The translations under genes and the position numbers were made by a program. Positions 42,635 to 54,977 of a stretch of DNA of 63,292 bases are shown piece by piece (position 1 is the first letter of the stretch; every line of letters begins with the position of its first letter). The notes under the pieces are model-generated. The model did no database searches. It was not told the origin of the DNA and saw nothing but the letters and a program-made list of their open reading frames with translations. The DNA comes from Rhizopus sp. PT2906 (Eukaryota; Mucoromycota; Mucoromycetes; Mucorales; Rhizopodaceae): assembly GCA_025529335.1 (NCBI GenBank), contig JAMYHX010000229.1, forward strand, positions 1 through 63,292, read 5' to 3'.

Positions 42635-45600
42635 ATGGTCAACGAGAAGAAAGAAGAAACACCTGTTAAGGATACAAAAGTTGAGGATAAGAGCAAGGAT
42701 AAAAATGGCAAGAAAGAAGAAGAAGAAGAATTGGTAACTGATCTCATTTAAAGCATCTTTAAACTAACTCGACTTTAGTCTGAGGAAGATCAACAGTTAA
42801 AGGCTGAATTAGAGCTTATGGTTGAAAGATTGCAGGTATGTGCATTCTCATACATGTTTATGGGGAAAGCTAAGTTTGCAATGCTTTTAGGATGAAAACA
42901 ATGACCTCCATCGTCCTGCACTTGAACATCTACGTACAACCATTCGTACTTCCACCAGTTCAATGACATCCGTACCTAAACCATTGAAATTTCTCAGCAA
43001 ATTTTATCCTTCATTAAGAAAACTTCACGAGTCTTGGGCAGAGTCTGCTGACAAGAGGCTGTTTGCTGATATTTTATCTGTGCTTTCCATGAGCTATGGT
43101 GAAGAAGGGCAACGAGAAACGTTAAGATACAGATTTATTGGATCTACAGATGAAGATATCGGTTCTTGGGGACATGAATATGTGAGACATCTGTCAGCTG
43201 AGATTATACAAGAATATCAAGCACGCTTGGAAAACGATCAATCTACCAAAGAACTCATTGACCTCGCTTTGGACATTGTTCCATTTTTCCTCAAGCATAA
43301 CGCAGAAGCAGATGCTGTTGATCTTTTGCTTGAAGTTGAGTCAATTGATCAGATCATTCGCTTTGTGGATAAAAATACATATGAACGCGTTTGTCTTTAC
43401 ATGGTCAGGTAGGTTATAGAAAGAGCAAATATCAAGAAAAACGTCTAAAATGTATATAGCTGTGTTAATTTATTGGCTCCTCCTGATGATCTCGAGTTCC
43501 TTCGAACTGCACGTACTATTTACCGTCAACAAGAAAAGTATGCTCAAGCACTTAATTTGGCCATCCGTATCGGCAATATTGATCTTATTAAAGAAGACTT
43601 TGAACAATGTCCTGATCCGTAGGTATAATCTCTATCTTGACAATACAGATTCACTCATGTGCTTTTTATGATACAGTTTAGTAAAAAAACAAATGGCATT
43701 CCAGCTTGCACGTCAACAAATCTACATTGAAACGGACGATGCAGATCTTAACGCTTGCATCAACAACACAAATCTCTCAAAATATTTCCTTTCTTTAGCT
43801 CGTGAATTGGATGTCATGGAGCCAAAGGTGCCTGAAGATATCTACAAGAGTCATTTGGAAAATCACAGTAAGTAAATGATTACTACATAGCTTATGTATC
43901 TAAGCAATCATATATAGGAACCGCCTTTAGCAGCAATATTGATTCTGCTCGCAATAACTTGTCATCCACCTTTGTTAATGCCTTTGTAAATGCAGCTTTT
44001 TGTAAGGATAAGCTGATGGGAACTGAAGATGAAAATGATTCACCTTGGATTTACAAGACGAAAGAACATGGCATGACGAGTGCAACTGCATCTTTAGGTC
44101 TTATTTCTTTATGGGATATTGAAGCTGGATTAAGCACAATCGATAGATATATGTACTCTACAGATGACAACATTAAGGCTGGTGCTTTGCTTGCTATTGG
44201 TATCTTGAATACTGGTGTGCGTGAAGAAAGTGACCCTGCTTTGGCCTTGTTATCTGAACATTTGGAAAGTGGAAGTGTTGCAGTTAAACAGGCCGCTATT
44301 TTTGGGTAAAGAAATAGACACATAACAATCGTTTGATATTAACTATTCAATAGCCTTGGCCTTGCCTATGCTGGTTCATCTCGTCCTGAGCTTTCTGATT
44401 TGCTTTTGCCCATTGTTTCTGATACTTCTTTATCTATGGAACTTTCTTCTATGGCAGCCTTGTCTTTAGGTATGATCTTTGTTGGATCTTGTGACGGTGA
44501 AATTACCAGCACGATCTTACAAACCATGATGGAACGTGAGGATCAATACCTCAGGGAGTCCTGGTCACGTTTTATGGCCTTGGGTTTGGGTCTTTTGTAC
44601 CTTGGCAAACAAGATGCTTCTGAAGCTACATTAGAAACACTAAAGGCAATTGAGCATTCGCTTGGTAAGCAAGCTGAAGTATTAGTGGAAGCCTTATCAT
44701 ATGCTGGTACGGGTAATGTGTTGAAGGTGCAAAAGATGCTTCATTTGTGTAATGATCACTTGGATAAGGAGAATGAAGATGACACATTCCAAGGATTTGC
44801 TACACTTGGTGTTGCATTGATCGCCATGGGTGAAGAGATTGGCTCTGAAATGTCCTTGCGTACATTTAATCATTTGGTAAGGAAAACAAGTTTGTGTTTT
44901 ATAAGATATTAATCTTCCGTAGATGCATTATGGTGAACCTACAATTAGAAAAGCCGTTCCTTTAGCATACGGTCTTTTATGCGCATCCAACCCCCAAGTT
45001 AGCATTTTGGACACCCTCAGTAAATATTCACACGACAATGATAGTGATGTGGCTATTAGCGCCATCTTTGCTATGGGTCTTGTAGGTGCTGGTACCAACA
45101 ATGCTCGTCTAGCACAAATGCTGCGACAATTGGCCAGCTTCTATCACAAGGATGCATCAAGTCTGTTTATGGTTCGCATTGCTCAGGGTCTTTTGCATAT
45201 GGCTAAGGGCACTATGACATTAAATCCTTTCCACACTGATCGACAAATTATGTCTCCTGTTGCCCTTGCGGGTTTATTGACAAGTATCATTGCCTTTACT
45301 GATCACAAGACATGTAAGTCAAACAAAAGTGACCATAAACATATGAACTAAGCTATTCTATAGACATTTTTGGTAGATATCATTATTTGCTATATTCACT
45401 TGTAACAGCCATGTACCCTCGATTCCTTATCACGTTTGATGAATCACTTGAAAGCTTACCAGTAACTGTTCGTGTTGGTCAAGCAGTTGATGTTGTTGGT
45501 CAAGCCGGTCGTCCCAAGACCATTACTGGTTTCCAGACACATTCTACACCTGTTCTTCTTGCTCACTCAGAGCGTGCTGAACTTGCTACAGAAGAATGTA

Positions 45601-45728
45601 AGTGATCCAATGTAATTATGTATGTATGTATATTAATGCCATTATTAGATCTACCTTTGGCACCTGTCTTGGAAGGAATTGTGTTGCTAAGAAAAAATCC
45701 AGAATATATGGAAGAGGATAAAGAGTAG
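42635..45728 (+). CDS. RPN1: 26S proteasome regulatory subunit Rpn1 (PSMD2)
   Basis: Ten exons (42635-42733, 42779-42835, 42891-43408, 43460-43618, 43677-43867, 43918-44305, 44354-44876, 44923-45313, 45364-45597, 45649-45728) give 879 residues; yeast Rpn1 is 993, human 908. Rpn1 is a base subunit of the 19S particle that docks ubiquitin/UBL shuttle factors and Ubp6. The N terminus is Lys/Glu-rich and disordered (KKEEEEELSEEDQQ). The family opening SSTSSMTSVPKPLKFLSKFY leads into the helical-repeat (PC) toroid, with repeats such as AGALLAIGILNTGV, AALSLGMIFVGSC and AIFAMGLVGAGTNNARLA. The end EGIVLLRKNPEYMEEDKE is diagnostic. Intron phases close throughout. Confidence 0.96.
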
Positions 45729-45896
45729 AGAGATTAAATGAGTTTTATTAATAAAATGTAAATGTTTCCTGATCTTTCTTTTCTTTTCTTTAAACAAGAC
45801 TAAACTACATGAAGGGAGGACAGTGATGCAGCTATTGATTATCTATCCGAATTTGGTTTATGTGTGTAACATTTGATCAAGTTTATTATATTATAT

Positions 45897-47207
45897 CTAA
45901 ACATCCTCATTACGTCTTCTACGTTTTGCAAGAGGCTTTGACCAAGGTGAGTCTTTTGTTGACGTGTCTTGATCAACCAAGTGTGTATATTTTGTACGAC
46001 CTGCCAGACCAAAGTTTTTGACTTGCATAACTTCTGGTAACAGTTCTTTATTACGGATTTCATCCACTGTAGGTGCAGTGTAATCACGCTTAAAGATTTC
46101 ATCTTCTGTGTTTTGATAGAATGCACCCTTGTGGTAGTATTTTTGTAAGAATGTATACTGCCCTTTTTCCTTCTTTCTTGTTTCTTCTGCCTTTTGTAAA
46201 TCTTCCTTTAGACGAACTTCTTCTGGTAACTCTCTTCTACGTTGTATTTCCTCTTCTTCTCTCTCTCGTCTATATGCAATTATTAGATTCTACAACACTA
46301 AAAGAGATGAGGATGGTAACTTACGCAATACGAGCTTCTCTATCACGTTTAATACGAGCCAATTCTCTTAGTTTCCATGCTTCATACTCTGCTTCCTCAT
46401 CCACTTTATCTGTATCATCTGGTATATCATCGTATTCAGACAAGTCCTTATTCAATGCTTCCTCTCTTTCACGTTTCAATTCCTCAGCCAACATATTATG
46501 CGATTGTCTCTTTCTTTCTTCTAATTCCTCTTCTAAGCGCCTCTCTCGCTCTTCTCGTTCTTTAGCCAGTTGTTCTTGCTGTAAGATTGTCTCTCGTTTG
46601 GCCCTAAGGTATAATAATTAGCTATACACAAAAATCAAGTGTATTGATTAGAAAATTACTTTGGTATAAATACAGGTTTTGGTAAACGAGCGAGTGTGTC
46701 TTCCTCTTCGCTTGAGGATTCGTATTCACTTGATTCTTCTTCCTCTTCTTCTTCTTCTTCTTCTGACTTTTGTTCTTCTTCCTCTTCGTCTTCTTCAACA
46801 TTTTGTACTAATGCATCCTGTTGTTCCAAAGCTCTTTGTTTTAATCGCATACGTTCCCTAGCCTTTTCTTGTTCATCTTCATCGTCATCTTGGACATGAC
46901 GTCTTCTTGCAGATCTGTCTTGGTCATCTAGTTGTAATTGTTGCAATCTTCGAAGTCTTCTATCTGTACTTGCCTCTTGTTCAGATATTGTAGTCTGTTT
47001 GATTCCAGTACGGACTTCTTTTTGAGCAAATGTCAACTCTGCCTTGGTGGTTTGTGGTTGTTTCTGTTGTTTCTGTTGTTGCTCTTCATATTCTTCTTCG
47101 GAATCAGATAATTCATCAACATAGTTTTCGGGTACTTGACCGGCTCTGTATCGTTTAACAGGAGCCTTTGGTTTTGGAGTATTTTTAGCAGGTGATCTAA
47201 AAGACAT
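45897..47207 (-). CDS. MFAP1: MFAP1-like spliceosomal protein
   Basis: Three exons (47207-46660, 46603-46325, 46269-45897) give 399 residues. MFAP1 homologues (fly Mfap1, worm mfap-1, fission-yeast Saf3-like) are spliceosomal B-complex proteins. The protein is almost all helix and charge: an acidic run (EEEEEQKSEEEEEEEEEESS) at about 155, then KPVFIPKKAKRETILQQEQ, then a KxWKLRELARIKRDRE segment. The conserved C-terminal block contains KGQYTFLQKYYHKGAFYQ, followed by FKRDYTAPTVDEI and GRTKYTHLVDQDT. This last block is the MFAP1 signature. Converges on RPN1 (168 bp). The antisense strand of the acidic run is a TTC/TCT-rich repeat that produces spurious Ser-rich frames. Confidence 0.9.
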
Positions 47208-47449
47208 TTTGCGTAGATAAAAAGTAAAATAAAAAAATAAAAAAAAGAAACAATTTTTTAAAAGGAGACAGAGATAGAATGACTACTGTCCTTTACAGGC
47301 TAAAGTGAATGGATGATTTCTCTCTAATAGTGCATATATTGAAAGTATATCTTGGATCATAAAGGTATAGCATATCCTTTGTTTGGGTTATCCAGCAATA
47401 CATAATCAAGCAAAGCTGAGGGTGTTACAAAAAAAAATAGAGTTTATTG

Positions 47450-48073
47450 TTAAACATTCTTTTTGAACCTTTTCACCAGTCTTGAAAATAATCCGGGTTT
47501 AGATGGCCTCTTTTTACTATAATTTGGATTAAAAAAGTGAGAGAAAGATTGGGCTGATTTCTGGTCATCTATTGTTGTATAAATAATCAGACTATCTGCA
47601 TTTTTAGGTACTGATATGCTTCGAATGATTGGTGAGCTGACTACTGTAGGTGAAGAGCAGAATGAACGAGATATTTTCCAGTTTTCTCTTGATTGAAGAG
47701 AGGATTGGGTTCGCCTAGAAATGATAGAGGGAGATCTATTGAATATGTCGTCTCTATCATTTATAATAGAGGTATTGGATAAAGGAGAGATATGTTGTAT
47801 GTTGTCTCTCCTCTTGACTGAAGTATTCGCCTGTGATCTGTTTATCTTTTGGACATGGATCCTTTCTTGTTCATTTTCATAATCATTATTATGACTACTC
47901 CAATGATTTCTTAATGGCGACGAATTCAACACACGATAGTTGCTTTGCCCCATTCTTTCTAAATGAGAGTTGGTAAAAGCATCCAGGCGTAGAGTAAAGT
48001 TATCGTTGTCCCATGGAAACGATACATCTTCTTCTTCTTCAATCTTTTGTTCTTTATAATAAACCCGTGTCAT
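47450..48073 (-). CDS. Orphan Ser/Asn/Arg-rich protein, 207 aa
   Basis: An intronless frame with a clear ATG. The N-terminal half begins MTRVYYKEQKIEEEEDVSFP and the body is Ser, Asn and Arg-rich with many SSP/SP sites (RVLNSSPLRNHWSS, NRSPSIISRRTQSS). The C terminus is basic and aromatic (SHFFNPNYSKKRPSK, then RLVKRFKKN). No domain, signal peptide or TM is visible. Many potential CDK/basophilic phosphorylation sites suggest a regulated disordered protein, but that is speculation. Coding status is supported by length and biased, non-repetitive composition; it could also be a chance frame. Located between MFAP1 (same strand, upstream side of the MFAP1 start) and the phosphoglycerate dehydrogenase gene. 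Confidence 0.5.
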   Translation of the reverse strand: MTRVYYKEQKIEEEEDVSFPWDNDNFTLRLDAFTNSHLERMGQSNYRVLNSSPLRNHWSSHNNDYENEQERIHVQKINRSQANTSVKRRDNIQHISPLSNTSIINDRDDIFNRSPSIISRRTQSSLQSRENWKISRSFCSSPTVVSSPIIRSISVPKNADSLIIYTTIDDQKSAQSFSHFFNPNYSKKRPSKPGLFSRLVKRFKKNV

Positions 48074-48249
48074 TCAGTTAATGTTTTAAAATAAAGAAGA
48101 GATGCTCTCTTTATTGTTTAAGACAATAAGCCTTTTATCTTGTGAAATGTTGTCAGTAGATCATACTCTTTGACCATACAGGCTCAATTCCAGTCATTTT
48201 CATCTTTTATATGGTCCTTATAGTTATTTATTTACAACAATATCTGTGT

Positions 48250-49723
48250 TTAATAAAGCATACGAGTCTTGATGTTGGCAGGGGTTGCAAGAATAGCATT
48301 ATAGAGTGATTCCAAATGCTCCTGTGTGACATTTGAAATATCTGCCATTACATATGCAACATCACCCTTGGAATCTGAATATTGTTTTTCTACGTTATGG
48401 TCAGCAAAGATTTCATTGATAATCTATATATAAAAAAAAAGAATGAGTTGATATTCACAGGGTGAGTGATTGACTTACCTTGAGGACACCAGGGATATTA
48501 CGGTGAATGTAAAGTACACGAACAGTGTCTTTATCATCTTGTGAAATTGCACGAAGGTCAATTTCGGGAAAGTTGACAGCACCGACAGAACCGCCTTCAT
48601 TAATAAATTTGATCAGAGCAGTTGATACTTCAACACCAATCATACTTTGTGCTTCTTCAGTGGAGCCACCGATATGAGGTGTCATGATTAAATTTTTGGC
48701 ATTCAATAAGTCAGGATAATCATTAAAGTTGGGACCATTAGCAGCAGGTTCTTTGGGATAGACATCAATGGCAGCACCAGCAAGATGACCAGAGTGTAAG
48801 GCTTTTGCAAGAGCAGGGATTTGAACCACAGTACCACGAGCATTATTTAAAAGATAGGATCCCTTCTTCATCTTCATGATTTCACGTTCACCGATCATAT
48901 TCTTGGTTTCTTCTGTTTCAGGAACATGCAAGGATACAAAGTCTGAAATCTCCAAAAGCTCATCCAAGGAATCCACAGGCTTAGCTTGACCCAAAGGCAT
49001 GATTTGGAGTACATCATAAAAATAAACAGTCATACCCATAGCCTCAGCTAACACAGAAAGCTGAGAGCCAATATGACCGTAGCCAACGATACCCAAAGTC
49101 TTGTGTCTGATCTCATAGCAGTTTTTAGAGACCTTATTCCAAATACCTTGATGCATTTCCGTGTTGCGGTCACCCAGTTGACGTGCAAGTGCGATCAATT
49201 CGCCAATGACTAATTCAGCAACGGATCTTGAATTACTGAAGGGTGAATTAAATACAGCGATCTATATTATAGGATGACTATAAGTGACTTTCTCTTGGTC
49301 ATAGATGATAATATCTACTTACACCCTTATTAGCCGCATGTTTAAGATCTACTTGATTTGTTCCAATACAAAAGCAACCAATAGCCAACAGATTTTTGGC
49401 TTCATCTAATACTGCCTTCGTAAGCTTCGTCTTGGAGCGAATACCGATAACATGGACATCCTTGATCTTTTCGATAAGCTCATCACCAACCAATGCCTTG
49501 GTATAAGTTTCCACCTGATTCTCTTGTTTAATACAATTCATAATATCATCAATGTATTTACCTGATAACCTTGCTTCTTGAATGCTTCAACAGCAGTAAC
49601 ATTCACATTTTCCAACAAGAGTACCTTTACTTCAGCCGTATTAAAAGGTCTAAGAACCTTTGGCTTTGTTTGAGTAAAAGATGAACCACGGTTACGAGTT
49701 CCTTGTTGTGTTTCTGCTGCCAT
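48250..49723 (-). CDS. SER3: D-3-phosphoglycerate dehydrogenase (SER3/SER33 type)
   Basis: Four exons (49723-49562, 49514-49323, 49261-48479, 48423-48250) give 436 residues. The enzyme oxidises 3-phosphoglycerate to 3-phosphohydroxypyruvate with NAD+, the first committed step of serine synthesis in the cytosol. Visible: GIVGYGHIGSQLSVLAEAMG (NAD-binding GxGxxG-type loop), LLNNARGTVV (substrate Arg), KEP(A)ANG with the conserved Glu, and MTPHIGGSTEEAQ (catalytic His). The C-terminal part (VNFPEIDLR... NIPGVLKIINEIFADHNVE) is an ACT-type regulatory domain for serine feedback. It is shorter than yeast Ser3 (469) at the N terminus. Divergent from MET2, 279 bp between starts. Confidence 0.95.
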
Positions 49724-50002
49724 TTTTTTAATATAAGATTTATATGTAAAAAAAAAAAAGCAAGAATTATCAATTAGATTTGACAAGTCATTTTATGTTA
49801 CTGTTACTGTTGTATTATATTTAAACTCCATGCATTCATGGAGATATCATCTTGTGTCATCGACAAATGATTTGATTGGACCAATGGTTTGATCAAAATT
49901 AGATTCTTATATGCACACATATCAACGTACATAGACACACTTTAAAGCATTAGAGATTATCCTTTCTTTTTTTTTTTTCTTTTTCTTTTTTAAACAAAAA
50001 AG
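49724..50002. promoter_or_regulatory. Shared SER3-MET2 promoter with two dyads
   Basis: Contains a perfect 7-bp inverted repeat, CTCCATG at 49826-49832 and CATGGAG at 49837-49843 (4-bp spacer), and TGAC-AA-GTCA at 49780-49789, two bZIP half-sites with a 2-bp gap. The MET2 side is pyrimidine-rich. Binding proteins are not known; control in common is inferred. Confidence 0.5.
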
Positions 50003-51461
50003 ATGGGGAAATATACAACATTTCAAACACTTAAACAATTGCCTCCAGAACTGGCCAAGAACAAGCTTGTGAAGCTGATATCTGATCAGAATATTACCAT
50101 TATTCCAGAATTTACCTTAGAATCTGGTGTTCAGCTTCGAAATATACCAATTGCTTGGAAATCATGGGGTAAACTGAATGAAGAAGCTAATAATTGTATG
50201 GTTATATGCCATGCTTTGACAGGCAGTGCTGATGTGGAGGATTGGTAAAAGGAGAAAAGGGGGATGATTAGAATCACTTTTCTAAATCATTTATATTAGG
50301 TGGGGTCCATTAATAGGTCCTAAAAGAGCATTTGATCCAACCAAATTCTTTATCGTCTGTTGTAATGTCCTTGGTTCTCCCTACGGATCTGCTTCTCCAC
50401 TCACTATTAATCCAGAAACTGGTAATATATATGGCCCTGAATTTCCTTTAGTCAGCATAAGAGATGATGTTAACCTCCATCGTTTGATATTGGATGATCT
50501 CGGTGTTAAACAGGTCGCAATCTGTATCGGCGGTTCCATGGGTGGAATGCAAGTACTCGAGTGGGCACAATTGGGTAAAGAATACGTGCGTTCTATTGTG
50601 CCTATTGCGACATCAGGACGTCATTCCGCTTGGGGTATCAGCTGGGGAGAAGCCCAAAGACAGTCAATTTACAGTGATCCAAATTATGGTAAGGTAAAAG
50701 CCAGCAGAGGAAAAGATTGGAGTTATCTTATATAGTTTGTATTAGCTGAAGGATACTATAGTGAGGATAATCAGCCTGTCGTTGGTCTATCTGCCGCTCG
50801 TATGTCTGCATTACTCACCTATCGTTCACGCAACTCATTCGAATCCAGATTTGGACGAAAGGCGGCAGATCTTAAATCACCCAACAGACCCAGTTCACCA
50901 GCCGAAGCAAACCGCATGATTCATAATGATGGGCATCGGGCATCTACCGTCCAGACAGGAACGGAACATGTTACAATTAATGATCCGCCCATGCCAACTC
51001 CCTTTGTTTTCTCTGCTCAGTCCTATCTTCGATACCAAGGAAATAAGTTTGTAAACCGTTTCGATGCCAACTGCTATATTGCTCTCACTCGCAAAATGGA
51101 CTCGCATGATCTCTCTAGGGGAAGAAAAGAGAGCTATCATGACATTTTAGCGGCGACTGATCAACCTGCACTAGTAATTGGTATTGAATCAGATGGTTTG
51201 TTTACTATATCAGAACAGTATGAATTAGCTGAAGGAATGGCGGATACAGAAATGGTCGTTATTGACTCCCCTGACGGTCATGATGGATTCTTGCTTGAAT
51301 TTGATCAGATCAATAGACATTTACTAAACTTTATCAAACGCGTATTACCCGAGATATATAGTACGAATATAATCAGTGAACAAGAAGCAGAGATAGAAAC
51401 CATAAAGGCAACCAAGAATAGTCTCTTTGGTGAAGCAGAAGTGGATATTACCCAGTGGTAG
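50003..51461 (+). CDS. MET2: Homoserine O-acetyltransferase
   Basis: Three exons (50003-50244, 50300-50688, 50746-51461) give 448 residues. The enzyme makes O-acetyl-L-homoserine from homoserine and acetyl-CoA, entering methionine/cysteine synthesis. It is an alpha/beta-hydrolase: the opening motif NCMVICHALTGSADVEDWWG is present, the nucleophile Ser is in ICIGGSMGGMQVLEW (G-x-S-x-G-G), and the catalytic Asp and His are in VIGIESDGLFT and DSPDGHDGFLLEF. An insertion of about 50 residues rich in Ser/Asn (KSPNRPSSPAEANRMIHNDG) sits in the lid region, as in fungal relatives. No presequence. All three exon joins are phase-consistent. Confidence 0.95.
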
Positions 51462-51949
51462 CGTGTGTATTCAAATAAAGTTTTGACCTTGTGTACAAAA
51501 GAATAAACGGAGGTGATTTTCAAGAAAAAAAAAATATTCTTTAATTAGAATGGTTGCGCATGCATCCTAAAATAGTAACTCAATGTAAAATAAATAGGCA
51601 ACACTGTGGGGGGGGAAATACCTCTTTCTTTGCACTGTGCAAAAGGGATAAATAGATATAAATAATATAAAGATGAGCAAGTCACTCTAATCTGATATCC
51701 TATCAAAACCTACGTAGTCTACTTAATATGATAATAATAGAATGGTTTTACATTTAGCTCCATATTCTCCATATACAACGTTACACCTCCACGTGCATTC
51801 ATTGTACCATTTACATTTATAAAAGAGTGGCATAAATTGTGCACCCTTTTTATACATTTATCTTTCTTTCTTTCTTTAGTATAGAATAATTTACTGATCT
51901 ACTTGCGGACCCCCTTCCTATCCTTTTTACTCCTTTCCTTTTATTTGTA
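51462..51949. other. Intergenic upstream of the subtilase gene
   Basis: A 488-bp spacer with a G run at about 51609-51615 and a CTTT repeat (CTTTCTTTCTTTC) near 51863-51877, probably promoter of the secreted protease. Confidence 0.45.
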
Positions 51950-54743
51950 ATGAAGTCTATCGTCATTCTTTTATTCTATTTGATCCTTTACTGCTTTACA
52001 GTAGAAGCGATCAAGATCAAACATCATAAATTCAAAGACACCGATTCTGATATCATTCCTGGTCGATACATCATTACCTTTCAAGATCAAAAAGACACAG
52101 CTGGTACATTCTTTTCTCAATCATTACATGCAATCAAGAATCTCAAGGTGAACCAGCGATTCAGTCATAAGTTATTTAACGGTCTGTCCGTCAATCTTTC
52201 ATTCAAGAATGAAAAAGACCACAAAATTTCCTTGTTGTCTTTATTGGATAGACCAGATATCAAATACGTATATCCTGTTCGCATTGTTCGTCGTCCCAAG
52301 GTGTTTGCCAAAAAGCTGGGTGTACCCGGAAAGAAAGAACCCTCCGCTCTTCCACATCAAATGAGTCAAGTAGACATCGTTCATTCAAAACTCAAAAATA
52401 AAGGCAAAGGAATTTTGATTGCTGTATTAGATTCCGGTAAGCAACATACTTTTTAACAATCGGGAAACTGTTGTACTAAAGTCAAATGTCTATAGGCGTA
52501 GATTATATGCATCCTGCTCTAGGCCAAGGGTTTGGTAAAGGCTTTAAGGTATCTAAAGGTTATGATTTGGTGGGCGATATGTACACGGGCACTGAAACAC
52601 CTGAGCCTGATGATGATCCAATTGATAACTGCGGCCCTGATACTGGCTCTGAAGGTATGTCAACTCTTTGTATTGTTGTACATGGACTTAAACATTAAAC
52701 TATAGGTCATGGAACGCATGTGTCTGGTATAATCGCTGGGTGGGACCCAGCTACGGTATGTGTTGCGTTTATTTTATATTTATTGATTTACGCAATGTCT
52801 CATCATATGTTCTCTTATGCTAGAACTTCACTGGTGTTGCTCCTGAAGCAAATCTCGCTATGTATCGTATATTTGGTTGTGTTGGTAACTCAGCAACAGA
52901 CGTTATTCTTAAAGGTCTCTTGATGGCTTATGACAGTGGTGCTGATATAATCAACTTGAGTCTCGGTTATGCTAATGCTTGGACTGAAAATTCAGATGTC
53001 ATCTACCCTGTCCTTCAAAAAATCCTTGCGAGAGGAATTCATGTCGTAGCTGCTGCTGGTAATGATGGTGAAAAAAGCATATATTCCATTGGTAACCCAG
53101 CTATCTCATCTAATGCTTATGCTGTGGCATCTATCGAAAATGAATACAAAACTGTGACAGATCTAAAGGCTTCTGGTATAAGCCATCCCATCCTGTACTC
53201 TGGAAGTGAAAACAGTCGCGACTTCATTGACGGTGAGCTTGTTTTTGCGACCGAAGACCAAGACGATACAAGCGCTGCTTGTGATCCAGATCAGATACTA
53301 CCTACCGTGAAAGGAAAGATTGCAATGATACCAAGAGGCAATTGTGGTTATATACCAAAAGCAAAGAATGCAGCTGCTGCAGGTGCTATTGGTGTTGTTT
53401 TCATTGATAGTACGAATACGCTTGGACCTCTCTCTGTTAAGGATGCCCCTATTCCCTGTATAATGGTCAGTTTAAAAGACGGCCAGGCTTTATTAAGCGC
53501 TTTAAAAAGCCGTGTGGTCAAGATCTCGATGAATAAGATGGGACATCCATACCCTGTTACCAATGGAGGACTCACATCAAAAACCACTAGTGTCGGGCCA
53601 ACAGCTGAATTAGACTTCAAGCCTGACATTGCTGCTGTGGGAGGCACAGTGTTCTCTACCTTACCAAGGTACCTCAAAAGCTGGGGTATAATGAGTGGCA
53701 CATCTATGGCTACTCCCTATGTATCAGGATCTATTGCTCTTTACCTTGTAGCCAAAGGAAAGCAAAAGGATTCAATTAAATACGTTCAAGAACAGTTTCA
53801 AAATTATGCGATTCCATCAAAGGCTATTGAATCATCAGACTTGGACATTCCTATTCGTATCGGCGCTGGTCTCATCCAAGTATATGATGCTATCACTCAG
53901 GGTGTACATATAACTCCAGCCAAGATCAGTTTTAATGATACCTCGTCCAATGCGTACAGAACACAAACATTGACCATTAAAAACCACGGTTTCCAGACGA
54001 TTCAATATGAGCTTCTTAATGTTGCTTCTGTTGGTCTTGCTCCTTATGATGTCAAAGAGAGTGGATATGCTCCAACTGAACCTGCCAAAAATGTGAATGC
54101 GACTGCTTCATTACGTTTCTCTATAAAAAAGTTCAAGCTTCCACCTGGTAAAACACAGACGGTTAAAGTTACCATAACTCCACCCAAGACAGACCCGAAA
54201 GAGCATATCTTTTATGGAGGATACATCGTATTCAAATCAAAGCAGCCTGAAATCGCTAAAGATATCAGTGTCCCTTACTTTGGCAAACAGGGACGTCAAC
54301 GCGACCTCCCGATCATAGATAATGACTATCCAAAGCTTGTTGATACTAACGGTAGAGAGTTTGGACCCAATGACACTTTTACATATGATCACAGTGTCAA
54401 AAATAGCTCTCCAACAATAAGATATCGTTTGCTAACACCCACCGCTATTCTCAAGATCGAATTGATTGACATGAATGTCAACAAAGCCATTGGTACTATT
54501 CAAGCAGACAGCTTGTATGTTAATCGTCATTATCAAACAGGAGATAGATATGAAAGTAAGATTTCTTGGTCTGGTACATATTTACCACCTGGGAGTGCGC
54601 CAGAGTCCGAGGGTGTGCGAACACCGGATGGTACATACAAATTACGTGTTTCTGCGCTGAAACTGTTTGGAAATCGTAATACTCCTGGCGATTGGGAAAC
54701 ATGGACTTCGTGTTCTATTGTACTCAAGAATAATAACGCCTAG
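51950..54743 (+). CDS. Secreted subtilisin-like serine protease (S8, with PA domain)
   Basis: Four exons (51950-52436, 52496-52654, 52706-52755, 52824-54743) give 871 residues. A signal peptide is evident (MKSIVILLFYLILYCFTVEA, cut near residue 20), then an I9-like propeptide (GRYIITFQDQKD). The catalytic triad is complete: Asp161 in IAVLDSGVDYMHPAL, His217 in GHGTHVSGI, Ser526 in SGTSMATPYVSG. Oxyanion Asn is in AAAGNDGEK. A PA-type insert (about 370-480, with KGKIAMIPRGNCGY) and a C-terminal Fn3-like region follow, the layout of minor extracellular proteases of the Vpr/C5a-peptidase kind. Likely role: extracellular protein digestion by the hypha. Two exons are tiny (50 and 159 nt) but bear the His and Asp neighbourhoods, so the model is solid. 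Confidence 0.93.
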
Positions 54744-54977
54744 TGTTCATATTTTTTGTATTCTTAAATGAAAAAAAAAAAAGTATAATAAAATGCCTTC
54801 ATTGTACTCTTTAAATAATCTCTCGTCAAGTCCAAAGCATGTCATAGACACACTGAGCTGGTGACATTAGTCTCACCCTTTTATGAATTAAACACAAGCA
54901 TGTCTCTTTCTGTTTCTTTATGTCTCGTTATACAGTTTGTATCTACTTTTTTGTTTTATTGTTTTTTTTTTTTTTGT

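Noticed and set aside
46121..46621. Ser-rich frames on the plus strand opposite MFAP1
   Set aside because: They are the antisense of Glu/Arg-rich codons and have no protein character of their own.
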